A stretch of 5,342 nt of DNA from Rhodopirellula sp. (GCA_003513555.1 DOPG01000195.1:1-5342); one strand, 5' to 3'. Positions 1-5,342 are shown, counted from the stretch's first letter. A program made the numbers and translations. The notes: generated from the letters alone by a model not told the origin.

Positions 1-173
1 AATCAGAGACTACACCGAACGAAACCTACGCGGAGAAGCCGGAGCAGACTGCGGCGGAAATACGTGAGCAAATTCGGCAGTTGCAGGAAAAATTGAAACA
101 ACTGGAGCAGCGGTCTCAGCTTGATGACGAGCCCGTGCAGAAGAACAAACCTCCAACAACCAAGGCCGAATGA
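1..173 (+). CDS. C-terminal end of an unknown protein with a terminal coiled coil (partial, 5' truncated)
   Basis: An open frame enters from the left edge (first full codon at 3) and stops at TGA 171-173, giving 56 residues. The segment is highly charged and rich in Glu, Gln and Lys. Visible residues 16-37 show a clean heptad pattern, with Ile20, Ile24, Leu27, Leu31 and Leu34 spaced 4-3-4-3 between charged residues, which indicates a short coiled coil. The last 15 residues are hydrophilic and rich in Lys, Pro and Thr, probably disordered. A terminal coiled coil often serves oligomerisation or partner binding, but no family can be named from so little. The frame has no internal stop and its composition is protein-like, so I treat it as the true end of a gene that starts outside the window. 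Confidence 0.72.
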   Translation, partial: SETTPNETYAEKPEQTAAEIREQIRQLQEKLKQLEQRSQLDDEPVQKNKPPTTKAE

Positions 174-456
174 AGGGGAGGAGCTGCCTGTTGCCCGCTT
201 TGATACGGGCAGGATGTGGAGATAGTCACGCTTTCCAGAGCAGTGCCGTGAAGCCTGTTCCCAAGTCCGGGTTGAAATCTCACGGGGCGGTAAATCTTTC
301 TTTGTTTCGGCGAGCTGGCGGAGATGACGGTCGTAAGTCGGGGAGAGGCTGACGAGACGCTACCATTTGCTGACGGCTGCCTCGAGAGCGGCATGTTGGT
401 CTGGACGACTGCTAGATTGGCGAATGCCTACCATTGAGAATTGAACGAGTGAACGC
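174..456. other. Intergenic region upstream of uvrC, no convincing gene
   Basis: This 283-base gap separates the upstream coiled-coil gene from uvrC. A 60-codon plus-strand frame (170-352) starts in an ATGA overlap with the preceding stop codon, but its product is basic, has no recognisable motif and is unsupported. A 92-codon minus-strand frame across the region is Ser/Pro-rich and runs into the upstream gene, so it looks like a shadow. I found one 6-bp hairpin (192-211) and no well-spaced -35/-10 pair ahead of uvrC. The uvrC promoter therefore either lies here in a form I cannot recognise or lies upstream of the preceding gene. Confidence 0.5.
192..211 (+). terminator. Small hairpin after the upstream gene, possible weak terminator
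   Basis: TGCCCG (192-197) and CGGGCA (206-211) form a perfect 6-bp GC-rich stem with an 8-base loop, beginning 19 bases after the upstream stop codon. The position suits transcription termination, but no T-run follows, so it is not a standard intrinsic terminator. It could instead protect an mRNA 3' end or be chance. Confidence 0.2.
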
Positions 457-2031
457 ATGACGCCCCCTGATTCCGATGATCGTGATCCTGGTGAAAATCA
501 TACAAGCGATGCAGAAACTGACGTCCAAGCTTCGGGCGACCCATCGGAATCTGAACGCGAATCGTTTCAGGATCAACCTGCTTACAGTTCTGCGGCGAAG
601 CAAGACCCAGATATCATCGAGGATGTTGTTTTAACGAAGGCGAGCCAAAAAGACTCTTCGATACCGCATGAGGAGGTAGATGATGTCGGGACGAGTGCCC
701 GAGTTGCGGCGTCCGGCGGGGGGCTTGGATTTGCACATGCAGCCGAGAGAGTGAAGACGTTCCCCCAGACACCGGGCGTTTATCTGATGAAGGACCTCTC
801 CGGCGTTGTGATTTATGTGGGCAAAGCGAAGAATCTGCGCAGTCGCGCCAGTAGCTACTTTTTGAAGGCCGCGGCGGAAGACCCACGCACGGCCAATTGG
901 GTATCGGAAATTGCGGACATCGACTTTCTGGACAGTGAGAGTGAAGTCGACGCGCTACTGATGGAGTCGAGGTTGATTAAAGACATTCAACCGAAGCACA
1001 ATAAGGAATTGAAGGACGATAAGAGCTTCCCGTATCTGATGATCACGACACGAGAAGAGTTTCCTCGTGTCGAGTTGACGCGTGAACCGCCTTCCAAGGG
1101 CGTCAAACTTTATGGTCCATTCCCAAGTGCCGGTGCATTGCGGGGAGCGATTCAGGTGCTGCAACGAATCTTTCGTTTCCGGACCTGTTCACTTGATATT
1201 ACTGAATCCGATGAACGCTGGAAGTGGTTTCGTCCTTGTTTACTGGCTAGCATCAATCAGTGCACTGCGCCCTGTAACGTGCGGATCAACAAGGAAGACT
1301 ACCGCAAGGACATCAGGCGACTGATGACTTTCATGGAGGGTGGCAAGAAGCGTCTCTTGGCCGAGATGACCTCTGAGATGCAGGCTGCCAGTAAAGCATT
1401 GGACTTCGAACGTGCGGCGGTACTGAGGGACGAAATTGGGATGCTCGAACGGCTAGAAGAACGAGGTGAACTCGATACTCACGCTCAGCCTGAAGTGTTT
1501 TATATCGACCCGAAGAAAGGTCTTGCCGGCCTTCGGAAAGTCCTTGAACTGTCAGAAACTCCGCGCGTGATCGAGGGTGTCGATATTGCGCATTTAGGCG
1601 GTGGCGAAACGGTCGCAAGTTTGGTTCAGTTCATTGATGGTTTGCCATTCAAGCCCGGTTACCGAAGATTCCGCATTAAGGATGTAGATGGAATTGATGA
1701 TTACCGAAGTATCTACGAGGCGGTTTCGAGAAGGTTTCGCCGCCTTAGTGACGAAGGAGATACGTTTCCCGATATCCTGCTGATCGACGGTGGTAAGGGG
1801 CAGCTCAACGCTGCCATGGCAGCGTTCCGGGATCAGGAAATAACCCCACCCACAGTGATTTCGCTCGCCAAACGCGATGAAGAGATCTTCCGCCCGGGAA
1901 TCTCCGAACCCATCGTGCTAGGCAGGAATGCATTTGGATTGCGTTTGTTGCAATACGTTCGGGATGAGTCGCATCGATTCGCACAACACTATCATCACAT
2001 CCTGCGTTCGAAGTCAACGTTTGAACGCTAA
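457..2031 (+). CDS. uvrC: UvrC, excinuclease ABC subunit C, short form lacking the C-terminal HhH domain
   Basis: UvrC makes the 3' and 5' incisions around damaged DNA in nucleotide excision repair, after UvrA2B loads UvrB at the lesion; it acts in the cytoplasm. Domains in the 524-residue product: acidic disordered extension (1-95); GIY-YIG nuclease (about 99-185) with GVY at 107-109, YVG at 120-122, Arg128 and metal-ligand Glu170; four Fe-S-type cysteines 244, 261, 269, 273; UvrB-binding UVR motif (about 301-333); RNase H-like nuclease (about 357-515) with Asp376 in EGVDIAHL, Asp444 in LLIDGGKGQL and His506 in RDESHRFA, matching the known catalytic triad. E. coli UvrC has about 610 residues. 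Here about 120 residues between UVR and the second nuclease are missing, and the protein ends after LRSKSTFER where the (HhH)2 domain would follow. ATG 457 is chosen because an in-frame TGA lies at 442-444; the only later in-frame start candidate, GTG 751, would cut into the GIY-YIG fold. The Shine-Dalgarno is weak. Identity is certain; the start is likely. Confidence 0.95.
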   Translation: MTPPDSDDRDPGENHTSDAETDVQASGDPSESERESFQDQPAYSSAAKQDPDIIEDVVLTKASQKDSSIPHEEVDDVGTSARVAASGGGLGFAHAAERVKTFPQTPGVYLMKDLSGVVIYVGKAKNLRSRASSYFLKAAAEDPRTANWVSEIADIDFLDSESEVDALLMESRLIKDIQPKHNKELKDDKSFPYLMITTREEFPRVELTREPPSKGVKLYGPFPSAGALRGAIQVLQRIFRFRTCSLDITESDERWKWFRPCLLASINQCTAPCNVRINKEDYRKDIRRLMTFMEGGKKRLLAEMTSEMQAASKALDFERAAVLRDEIGMLERLEERGELDTHAQPEVFYIDPKKGLAGLRKVLELSETPRVIEGVDIAHLGGGETVASLVQFIDGLPFKPGYRRFRIKDVDGIDDYRSIYEAVSRRFRRLSDEGDTFPDILLIDGGKGQLNAAMAAFRDQEITPPTVISLAKRDEEIFRPGISEPIVLGRNAFGLRLLQYVRDESHRFAQHYHHILRSKSTFER

Positions 2032-2103
2032 GCTTTTTGGTTTACGAGACGACCTTCCGATGCTGAGTTGGGTGGTCGGCCTGATGATGCGTCCAACAAA
2101 GCT
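2031..2103. terminator. Imperfect inverted repeat between convergent genes, possible bidirectional terminator
   Basis: AGCTTTTTGG (2031-2040), starting at the last base of the uvrC stop codon, is complementary to CCAACAAAGCT (2093-2103) with one bulged C. A 5-bp stem CGACC/GGTCG (2050-2054 and 2074-2078) nests inside. The structure fills most of the 100 bases between the uvrC stop and the stop of the converging minus-strand gene, where a shared terminator would be expected. The large loop and the lack of a T-run outside the stem make it atypical, so the call is tentative. Confidence 0.22.
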
Positions 2104-2131
2104 CGCGATAGATCCTGACAACAAGAGTCGT

Positions 2132-3082
2132 CTAAAGCTCTTCAATGAACGCGGGTATTTGGGCCACACGGATTAATAGAACTAGTTGCTCCTGCTGGTT
2201 GTCTTGGCCTGCGCCGGATAGCATGTGCTTGGCTAGGCCGTGAAGAGGTTGTGTTGGGGCGATGACGATAAGATCCCCCTCTTGTGCGGTGAATTGCAGA
2301 TTCAAGCATTCCAGTTGCCAGGTCTCACGGCGGCTATCAATTCGCAGCGCAGTATCACTGCTAACCCACTTTCGAACGGTATCACCATGTTGGATCTCGG
2401 GATGTACTTTTAATTCGATTTGTTCTGGCGTGTTGCCTCGATTACTTGTTAATGCCAAAACGTATTGGGCGTTTTGCATCGTTTTCCCGATCAGGTCGTC
2501 ACCGTCGCGAATCATGGCGACATGGCTGCCTTCAAATGGCTGTCGCAGCGGCAATTCATACCGTCTACCTAAACGCATTGGCATGCTTTGTGAGCCATGC
2601 GCAAGATCGCTGGCAATGGAAGCCTCTGCTAAAAATGTTTCCACGAGGTCGCGATCGTCTTCGTGCTCGTTCAATTGGTTTCGAAATTCTTCTTCGTTGT
2701 TGACCAAGCCAACACGAATTCCATTACGGATCATGTTCTGACGCACGCTGGGATCGATGCAGGTCTCATCAACCCATCGCCAGAGAGAGGGGCTGGATTC
2801 TCGCGCAGGGGGGGCCGACGAACTACGCGGCACCGCGTTGACAAACTCAACGTCGAGAATCACTCGCTTGCGATTGAAGGATCTCGGCCCTGTGGGATCA
2901 TTCGCTTGCGGATTGTGGTTGGTCAGGACTTCCGTGCCCGCGTTGCTCCATGTTCTGCACCCGAGTCCCGGAAACAGCAAAAGCGTCGATATCAGGGCAC
3001 AAGCAAAGCGGTCCACTGCAGGCGTCCGTGTGGGCGGTGGGTTGAGGATTCTGAAACCGTACTCGTGGTTTTGGCGTTGCAT
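2132..3082 (-). CDS. Probable lipoprotein or secreted protein of unknown function
   Basis: The 316-residue product has a long polar N-region, a hydrophobic stretch (about 26-41) and Cys42 after PGLG. This resembles a lipoprotein signal peptide, although -3 is Gly and -2 Leu rather than the usual Leu and Ala/Ser, so plain secretion is also possible. Residues 50-72 are polar and probably disordered. A folded segment begins at RVILDVEFVNAV (73-84); after a Ser/Pro-rich linker come LWRWVDE (100-106) and NGIRVGLV (120-127). From memory, unverified, this pattern recurs in conserved planctomycete proteins of unknown function. Residues 186-316 alternate short hydrophobic and charged stretches, suggesting a beta-rich domain. 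No enzyme motif is visible. ATG 3082 is chosen; TTG 3088 would add two residues, and an in-frame TAG lies a few codons further upstream. There is no clear Shine-Dalgarno. The gene converges on uvrC and diverges from the gene at 3608, so it is probably transcribed alone. Confidence 0.82.
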   Translation of the reverse strand: MQRQNHEYGFRILNPPPTRTPAVDRFACALISTLLLFPGLGCRTWSNAGTEVLTNHNPQANDPTGPRSFNRKRVILDVEFVNAVPRSSSAPPARESSPSLWRWVDETCIDPSVRQNMIRNGIRVGLVNNEEEFRNQLNEHEDDRDLVETFLAEASIASDLAHGSQSMPMRLGRRYELPLRQPFEGSHVAMIRDGDDLIGKTMQNAQYVLALTSNRGNTPEQIELKVHPEIQHGDTVRKWVSSDTALRIDSRRETWQLECLNLQFTAQEGDLIVIAPTQPLHGLAKHMLSGAGQDNQQEQLVLLIRVAQIPAFIEEL

Positions 3083-3103
3083 GGCCAACCAGCGGAGTTC
3101 AAG

Positions 3104-3132
3104 ACGCTACGAATTGACCGCGGTGAAGTCAA
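3104..3132 (-). promoter_or_regulatory. Weak sigma-70-like promoter candidate for the lipoprotein gene
   Basis: Read on the minus strand, TTGACT (3132-3127) is followed after exactly 17 bases by TAGCGT (3109-3104). The -35 matches the consensus at five of six positions, but the -10 is poor. Transcription would start about 14 bases before ATG 3082, giving a very short leader, which fits the missing Shine-Dalgarno. A TATAAA lies further upstream on the same strand without a good -35. Confidence 0.2.
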
Positions 3133-3208
3133 TAGATCCGGTCTGGTCACGACGCAGTGCCAGCATTGATAGCTTTATAGGGAGAACAGGGGCGTGTTGG
3201 TCGGGTGA

Positions 3209-3228
3209 CCTCGAGTCCTCGCTCGAGG
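3209..3228. repeat. Perfect 7-bp inverted repeat
   Basis: CCTCGAG (3209-3215) and CTCGAGG (3222-3228) are perfect reverse complements separated by six bases, and CGTTTT follows on the plus strand. As RNA this would be a compact hairpin with a short T-tract, resembling an intrinsic terminator, but no plus-strand gene ends here. As DNA it could be a dimeric protein-binding site about 130 bases upstream of the lipoprotein start. Both readings are inference. Confidence 0.4.
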
Positions 3229-3331
3229 CGTTTTGGGCGGTGTTGTCGATTCGGGATTCAGGGTGCCGGAACGGTGAAGCCACCTTGTGTTCGAGCTTCC
3301 GAGATCGCGAGGATTTTCATGTTTGAGGTAG

Positions 3332-3370
3332 TATCAGCCCCGGATATCAGCCTGTGATATCAGTCTTGAA
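3332..3370. repeat. Three tandem 13-bp units beginning TATCAG
   Basis: TATCAGCCCCGGA (3332-3344), TATCAGCCTGTGA (3345-3357) and TATCAGTCTTGAA (3358-3370) follow each other with no gap. TATCAG, the C at unit position 8 and the terminal A are invariant in all three; other positions vary mostly between two bases. The second and third units are preceded by GA, creating two GATATC palindromes 13 bases apart. Such iterated short units often bind a protein cooperatively. The array lies about 240 bases upstream of the start at 3608 and about 250 upstream of the start at 3082. Confidence 0.55.
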
Positions 3371-3381
3371 GCGAATGCGGA

Positions 3382-3416
3382 GCGATGCCTTGGATTAGGG
3401 GTTGATCAGGCATCGC
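3382..3416. other. Strong hairpin: perfect 9-bp inverted repeat
   Basis: GCGATGCCT (3382-3390) and AGGCATCGC (3408-3416) are perfectly complementary with a 17-base loop. It begins 11 bases after the tandem 13-bp array. Nine uninterrupted, GC-rich pairs are unlikely to be chance over so short a distance. No T-run follows, so it is not an ordinary terminator. It could be part of a small RNA, part of a long leader of the gene at 3608, or a dyad operator. Confidence 0.45.
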
Positions 3417-3420
3417 AAAC

Positions 3421-3472
3421 GCCGGTTAGTCCGGCAAGGCTGCACATTTTGCTGAAATCGCCGGATATTCGG
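3421..3472. other. Two small hairpins following the 9-bp hairpin
   Basis: GCCGG (3421-3425) pairs with CCGGC (3431-3435) around a 5-base loop. CCGG (3461-3464) pairs with TCGG (3469-3472), with one G-T pair, around a 4-base loop, and four T residues follow at 3475-3478. TCCGGC (3430-3435) could alternatively pair with GCCGGA (3460-3465), so two exclusive folds are possible. With the preceding hairpin this makes a row of stem-loops like a structured RNA ending in a weak terminator. Each stem is short, and only the series is notable. Confidence 0.28.
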
Positions 3473-3513
3473 ACTTTTCGGGCTGACTGTGTGGCGGTTA
3501 CTGCGAATTTTGT

Positions 3514-3543
3514 TTGACGCGGACTGGTGTTTTCGCGAATAAT
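3514..3543 (+). promoter_or_regulatory. Sigma-70-like promoter for the gene at 3608
   Basis: TTGACG (3514-3519) and AATAAT (3538-3543) each match the sigma-70 consensus at five of six positions, with an 18-base spacer. Transcription would begin near 3550, leaving a leader of about 58 bases before ATG 3608. Orientation and distance suit the downstream gene. Housekeeping promoters in planctomycetes are less well characterised than in E. coli, so the match is suggestive rather than proven. Confidence 0.48.
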
Positions 3544-3563
3544 TAGGAACTGCTTTTCATCCT

Positions 3564-3583
3564 GCCGACGCAGTCCAGTCGGC
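3564..3583 (+). promoter_or_regulatory. Leader hairpin upstream of the gene at 3608
   Basis: GCCGAC (3564-3569) and GTCGGC (3578-3583) form a perfect 6-bp GC-rich stem with an 8-base loop. It lies between the predicted transcription start and the start codon, ending 24 bases before ATG 3608, so it would be in the mRNA leader. It could affect mRNA stability or translation. The short A-rich tract next to the start codon, in place of a Shine-Dalgarno, remains unpaired in this fold. Confidence 0.3.
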
Positions 3584-3607
3584 CAAACATCGAACGGTGC
3601 AAAAAAT

Positions 3608-5342
3608 ATGAGCTTTCAACCAACTGGGAATGAGTTCCTTAAGAGTCGGGCTGGTACGACTCGGGTGACTGCCAAGGCAGCGGAACCGGAGTCGGCGAAA
3701 TCTCACTTAAGGGTAGTGTTGGCGTTGTTTGTCATAGCTGTGACGCTGTGTGTTTACGCTGTAGGCGTGTCGGCTCAAGGTGAGGCGGGTGCTGCTAACG
3801 GTCCTTACGACACTGTACCCATGCACCAAAAATTTGGTGATGGAAAGATGGAAGCGAGGGTGGTTGCCGCGGCGAAGAGTTATTGTGCTGGTGGCAACAG
3901 TGACCCGGTCATGGTCAGAGCTTACTTTCAGCGTTTTGTGCCGGCCAAAATGACGGGGCCGGACGCACTCAAGGAACTGACGCCACTGATGAAGGATGTG
4001 AACGCGCTTTTGGCGCGGTCGCAGCGAAGTAATCCATTTTTGGGTAAAGCGGTGGCAGATCTTCTTTTACCTCCGATGAAAGCATTGGCAACAGGAAATT
4101 ACCATCCAACTGCCAGAATCAATGCAGCCTTGATCTTGGGAAGAATGGACAGTGCTCCGGCTAATGCGACGGGCCGTGTTCCACCCACACCATACCTTGC
4201 GGCGTTGCCAACCTTGGTCGATGTCTACAAGAACGAGAACAACCTTGACGGACTTCGGGTGGCGGCGTTGTTAGGACTGCAGAGGCAAGTCGGGCTTGGA
4301 TTCAATCAAATCCCGGCAGCAGGGAGAGACCAACTAAGAAGTATGATGACAGAATTGCTCGACTCTGAGACACCTGTCAATCGTACCGACAAGGTCCACG
4401 CTTATCTTCAGCGATATGCCGTCGATATCCTTCAGCAACTTGGCACAAGTGAGGACGAGGGTAAGGAATTGGGAGTGAAACTTATCGGGATCAGTATCGC
4501 TCCCGAGAACGAAGAATTGATCGCGCTGCATTCAGCCGCCAAAATCGGATCTTTGGGGGGAAGTCTCAAAGGCCAGGTTGATAAGCCGGAAGAGGTGTTG
4601 GAGGGCTGGGCTCGTCTGGCACACGACGCGTTTCAGTCGGAGGTACAGAGGCTCAATGCACTTGAAAGAACACCGCCAACTCCGAACCAGCCTGTCAAGC
4701 CGATAGATGTCTTGCGTCCAAAAGTCGACAAGTCGAACAAGTCCAGCGGAGCTAACTTGGGAGGGCCCGAATTTGACGAAGGGGACGACGGAGGCATGGG
4801 AGAGATGGGAGGTATGGGTATGGAGCCGGGGGAAGGATATGGTGAGAGTCTCGATGAAGGAATGGACGACGACGAGATGGGAGGTATGGGGGGCATGTTC
4901 GGCGGCCAGACGACTTCTTACAAAGATCAGCCGGCCGAGGTCATCGGGTCACGCCGCTACCTCAACAAAGTTTTGCAGCAGCTCAATCTTGGAGCTACTG
5001 GCTCAAGGACCAAAGGTGTGCCGAAAACGGGTGGCGGCTTGATGCTTAGCGTTGACGAGGCGAAGTCTGACACAGTGAAAGATTGGGTCGTCAAGCTTGA
5101 TGAAGTCATCACGGCTCTCAATAGCGAAACCCTTGATGATCGGGAAAAGTTCCTCGAAGGACTCGATGAGCAAATCGTTGTCTTGGCAGCACTAGCCAAC
5201 ATCGAGGCTGGCGAAAAGAAAGCGGAACAGCCTGAAGGCCAAGGCGACGCTGCACTTGGAGGTGATTTGCTGGATGGAGCTCAGGATCCTTTCGCTGATG
5301 CACCGGGCGCTGGCACGCCTGCTGCACCTGGCAACCCAGCAC
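3608..5342 (+). CDS. Large secreted or membrane-anchored protein with HEAT-like helices and a Gly/Met/Asp-rich linker (3' truncated)
   Basis: An open frame runs from ATG 3608 to the right edge, 578 codons without a stop. Residues 1-33 are polar and basic; 34-56 are a hydrophobic segment ending VSA before Gln57, which fits either a signal peptide with a long N-region or a membrane anchor, so the rest is probably outside the cytoplasm. Residues about 75-350 are mainly helical, with HEAT-like units near 168-181, 214-229, 262-280 and 303-316 (patterns such as ARINAALILGRM and LRVAALLGL). A Pro/Lys-rich stretch (354-380) leads into an acidic Gly/Met-rich linker (384-433) containing EMGGMG twice. 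A second helical part (about 440-540) follows, then an Ala/Gly/Pro-rich low-complexity end. No enzyme motif is visible. HEAT-type helices usually mediate protein contacts, so a scaffold or envelope role is a guess. There is no Shine-Dalgarno; an A-rich tract precedes the ATG, and a plausible promoter lies 65 bases upstream. I do not recognise the family. Confidence 0.85.
   Translation, partial: MSFQPTGNEFLKSRAGTTRVTAKAAEPESAKSHLRVVLALFVIAVTLCVYAVGVSAQGEAGAANGPYDTVPMHQKFGDGKMEARVVAAAKSYCAGGNSDPVMVRAYFQRFVPAKMTGPDALKELTPLMKDVNALLARSQRSNPFLGKAVADLLLPPMKALATGNYHPTARINAALILGRMDSAPANATGRVPPTPYLAALPTLVDVYKNENNLDGLRVAALLGLQRQVGLGFNQIPAAGRDQLRSMMTELLDSETPVNRTDKVHAYLQRYAVDILQQLGTSEDEGKELGVKLIGISIAPENEELIALHSAAKIGSLGGSLKGQVDKPEEVLEGWARLAHDAFQSEVQRLNALERTPPTPNQPVKPIDVLRPKVDKSNKSSGANLGGPEFDEGDDGGMGEMGGMGMEPGEGYGESLDEGMDDDEMGGMGGMFGGQTTSYKDQPAEVIGSRRYLNKVLQQLNLGATGSRTKGVPKTGGGLMLSVDEAKSDTVKDWVVKLDEVITALNSETLDDREKFLEGLDEQIVVLAALANIEAGEKKAEQPEGQGDAALGGDLLDGAQDPFADAPGAGTPAAPGNPA
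4802..4890 (+). repeat. In-frame 17-bp direct repeat in the Gly/Met-rich linker
   Basis: The 17-base sequence GAGATGGGAGGTATGGG occurs identically at 4802-4818 and 4874-4890, in the same frame, encoding Glu-Met-Gly-Gly-Met-Gly (residues 399-404 and 423-428). The 54 intervening bases encode more acidic, Gly-rich sequence. Identity down to synonymous codon positions suggests recent duplication or slippage rather than amino-acid selection alone. Copy number may vary between strains. Confidence 0.6.

Larger units (their letters stand above)
3083..3607. other. Divergent intergenic region rich in repeats and hairpins
   Basis: About 525 bases separate the starts of two divergent genes. I see no coding frame worth calling; the open plus-strand frames that end at 3169 and 3326 are mostly antisense to the lipoprotein gene. 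Instead the region holds, from left to right, a weak minus-strand promoter candidate (3104-3132), a 7-bp inverted repeat (3209-3228), three tandem 13-bp units (3332-3370), a 9-bp hairpin (3382-3416), two smaller hairpins (3421-3435 and 3461-3472), a good plus-strand promoter (3514-3543) and a leader hairpin (3564-3583). This density suggests regulatory DNA or an unannotated small RNA, but no known RNA family was recognised. Confidence 0.55.

Noticed and set aside
170..352. 60-codon plus-strand frame starting in an ATGA overlap with the upstream stop codon
   Set aside because: The overlap is suggestive of translational coupling, but the product is basic, has no motif or hydrophobic segment, and there is no Shine-Dalgarno. 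Kept only as a remark under the intergenic region.
116..394. 92-codon minus-strand frame upstream of uvrC
   Set aside because: It overlaps the end of the upstream gene antisense, is Ser/Pro-rich and has no recognisable feature; most likely chance.
1928..2176. Possible frameshifted continuation of uvrC
   Set aside because: The alternate-frame product past the uvrC stop shows no helix-hairpin-helix motif and runs into the converging gene, so there is no sign that a lost HhH domain lies there.
2663..3326. Two long plus-strand frames (2663-3169 and 2757-3326) opposite the lipoprotein gene
   Set aside because: They are mostly antisense to a gene with a convincing signal peptide and protein-like composition, and their products are Arg/Ser-rich with no domain pattern.
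3332..3370. Replication origin with 13-mers
   Set aside because: The unit length matches the E. coli oriC 13-mers, but the sequence is not AT-rich, and no DnaA boxes or origin-linked genes are nearby.
3521..3580. Pairing between GGACTG (3521-3526) and CAGTCC (3571-3576) as an attenuator-like alternative fold
   Set aside because: The first arm lies inside the predicted promoter spacer, upstream of the transcription start, so it would not be in the mRNA.
4633..5342. Minus-strand frames opposite the large exported protein
   Set aside because: They mirror the Gly/Met- and Ala/Pro-rich coding sequence as Pro/Ser-rich shadows, while the plus-strand frame is uninterrupted for 578 codons.

Overview
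The window looks like chromosomal DNA of a planctomycete, most likely of the Rhodopirellula/Pirellulaceae type. This is inferred from four things: moderate GC; long low-complexity or basic N-terminal regions ahead of conserved domains; weak or absent Shine-Dalgarno sequences; and two large secreted or membrane-anchored proteins of a style common in that group. No database comparison was possible.

Layout from left to right. Positions 1-173 hold the 3' end of a plus-strand gene whose product ends in a short coiled coil. A 283-base gap follows with one small hairpin and no convincing gene. Positions 457-2031 encode the nucleotide excision repair nuclease UvrC (plus strand). Its two catalytic sites, Fe-S cysteines and UvrB-binding motif are all present, but it has an acidic N-terminal extension, a much shortened middle and no C-terminal helix-hairpin-helix domain. 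A convergent minus-strand gene (2132-3082) encodes a probable lipoprotein of unknown function; the 100 bases between the two stop codons contain an imperfect inverted repeat that may end transcription from both sides. A 525-base gap (3083-3607) separates this gene from a divergent plus-strand gene. That gap is the most structured non-coding part of the window: a 7-bp inverted repeat, three tandem 13-bp units, a perfect 9-bp hairpin with smaller ones after it, and a good sigma-70-like promoter. Positions 3608-5342 carry the first 578 codons of a large secreted or membrane-anchored protein with HEAT-like helices and a Gly/Met/Asp-rich linker; it runs off the right edge.

The genes do not form an obvious operon or shared pathway. 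UvrC is a housekeeping repair enzyme; its neighbours are envelope-type proteins of unknown function, on opposite strands. I see no mobile element, CRISPR array, tRNA, rRNA or defence system. The points most worth a second look are the reduced UvrC architecture and the repeat and hairpin cluster in the divergent intergenic region.
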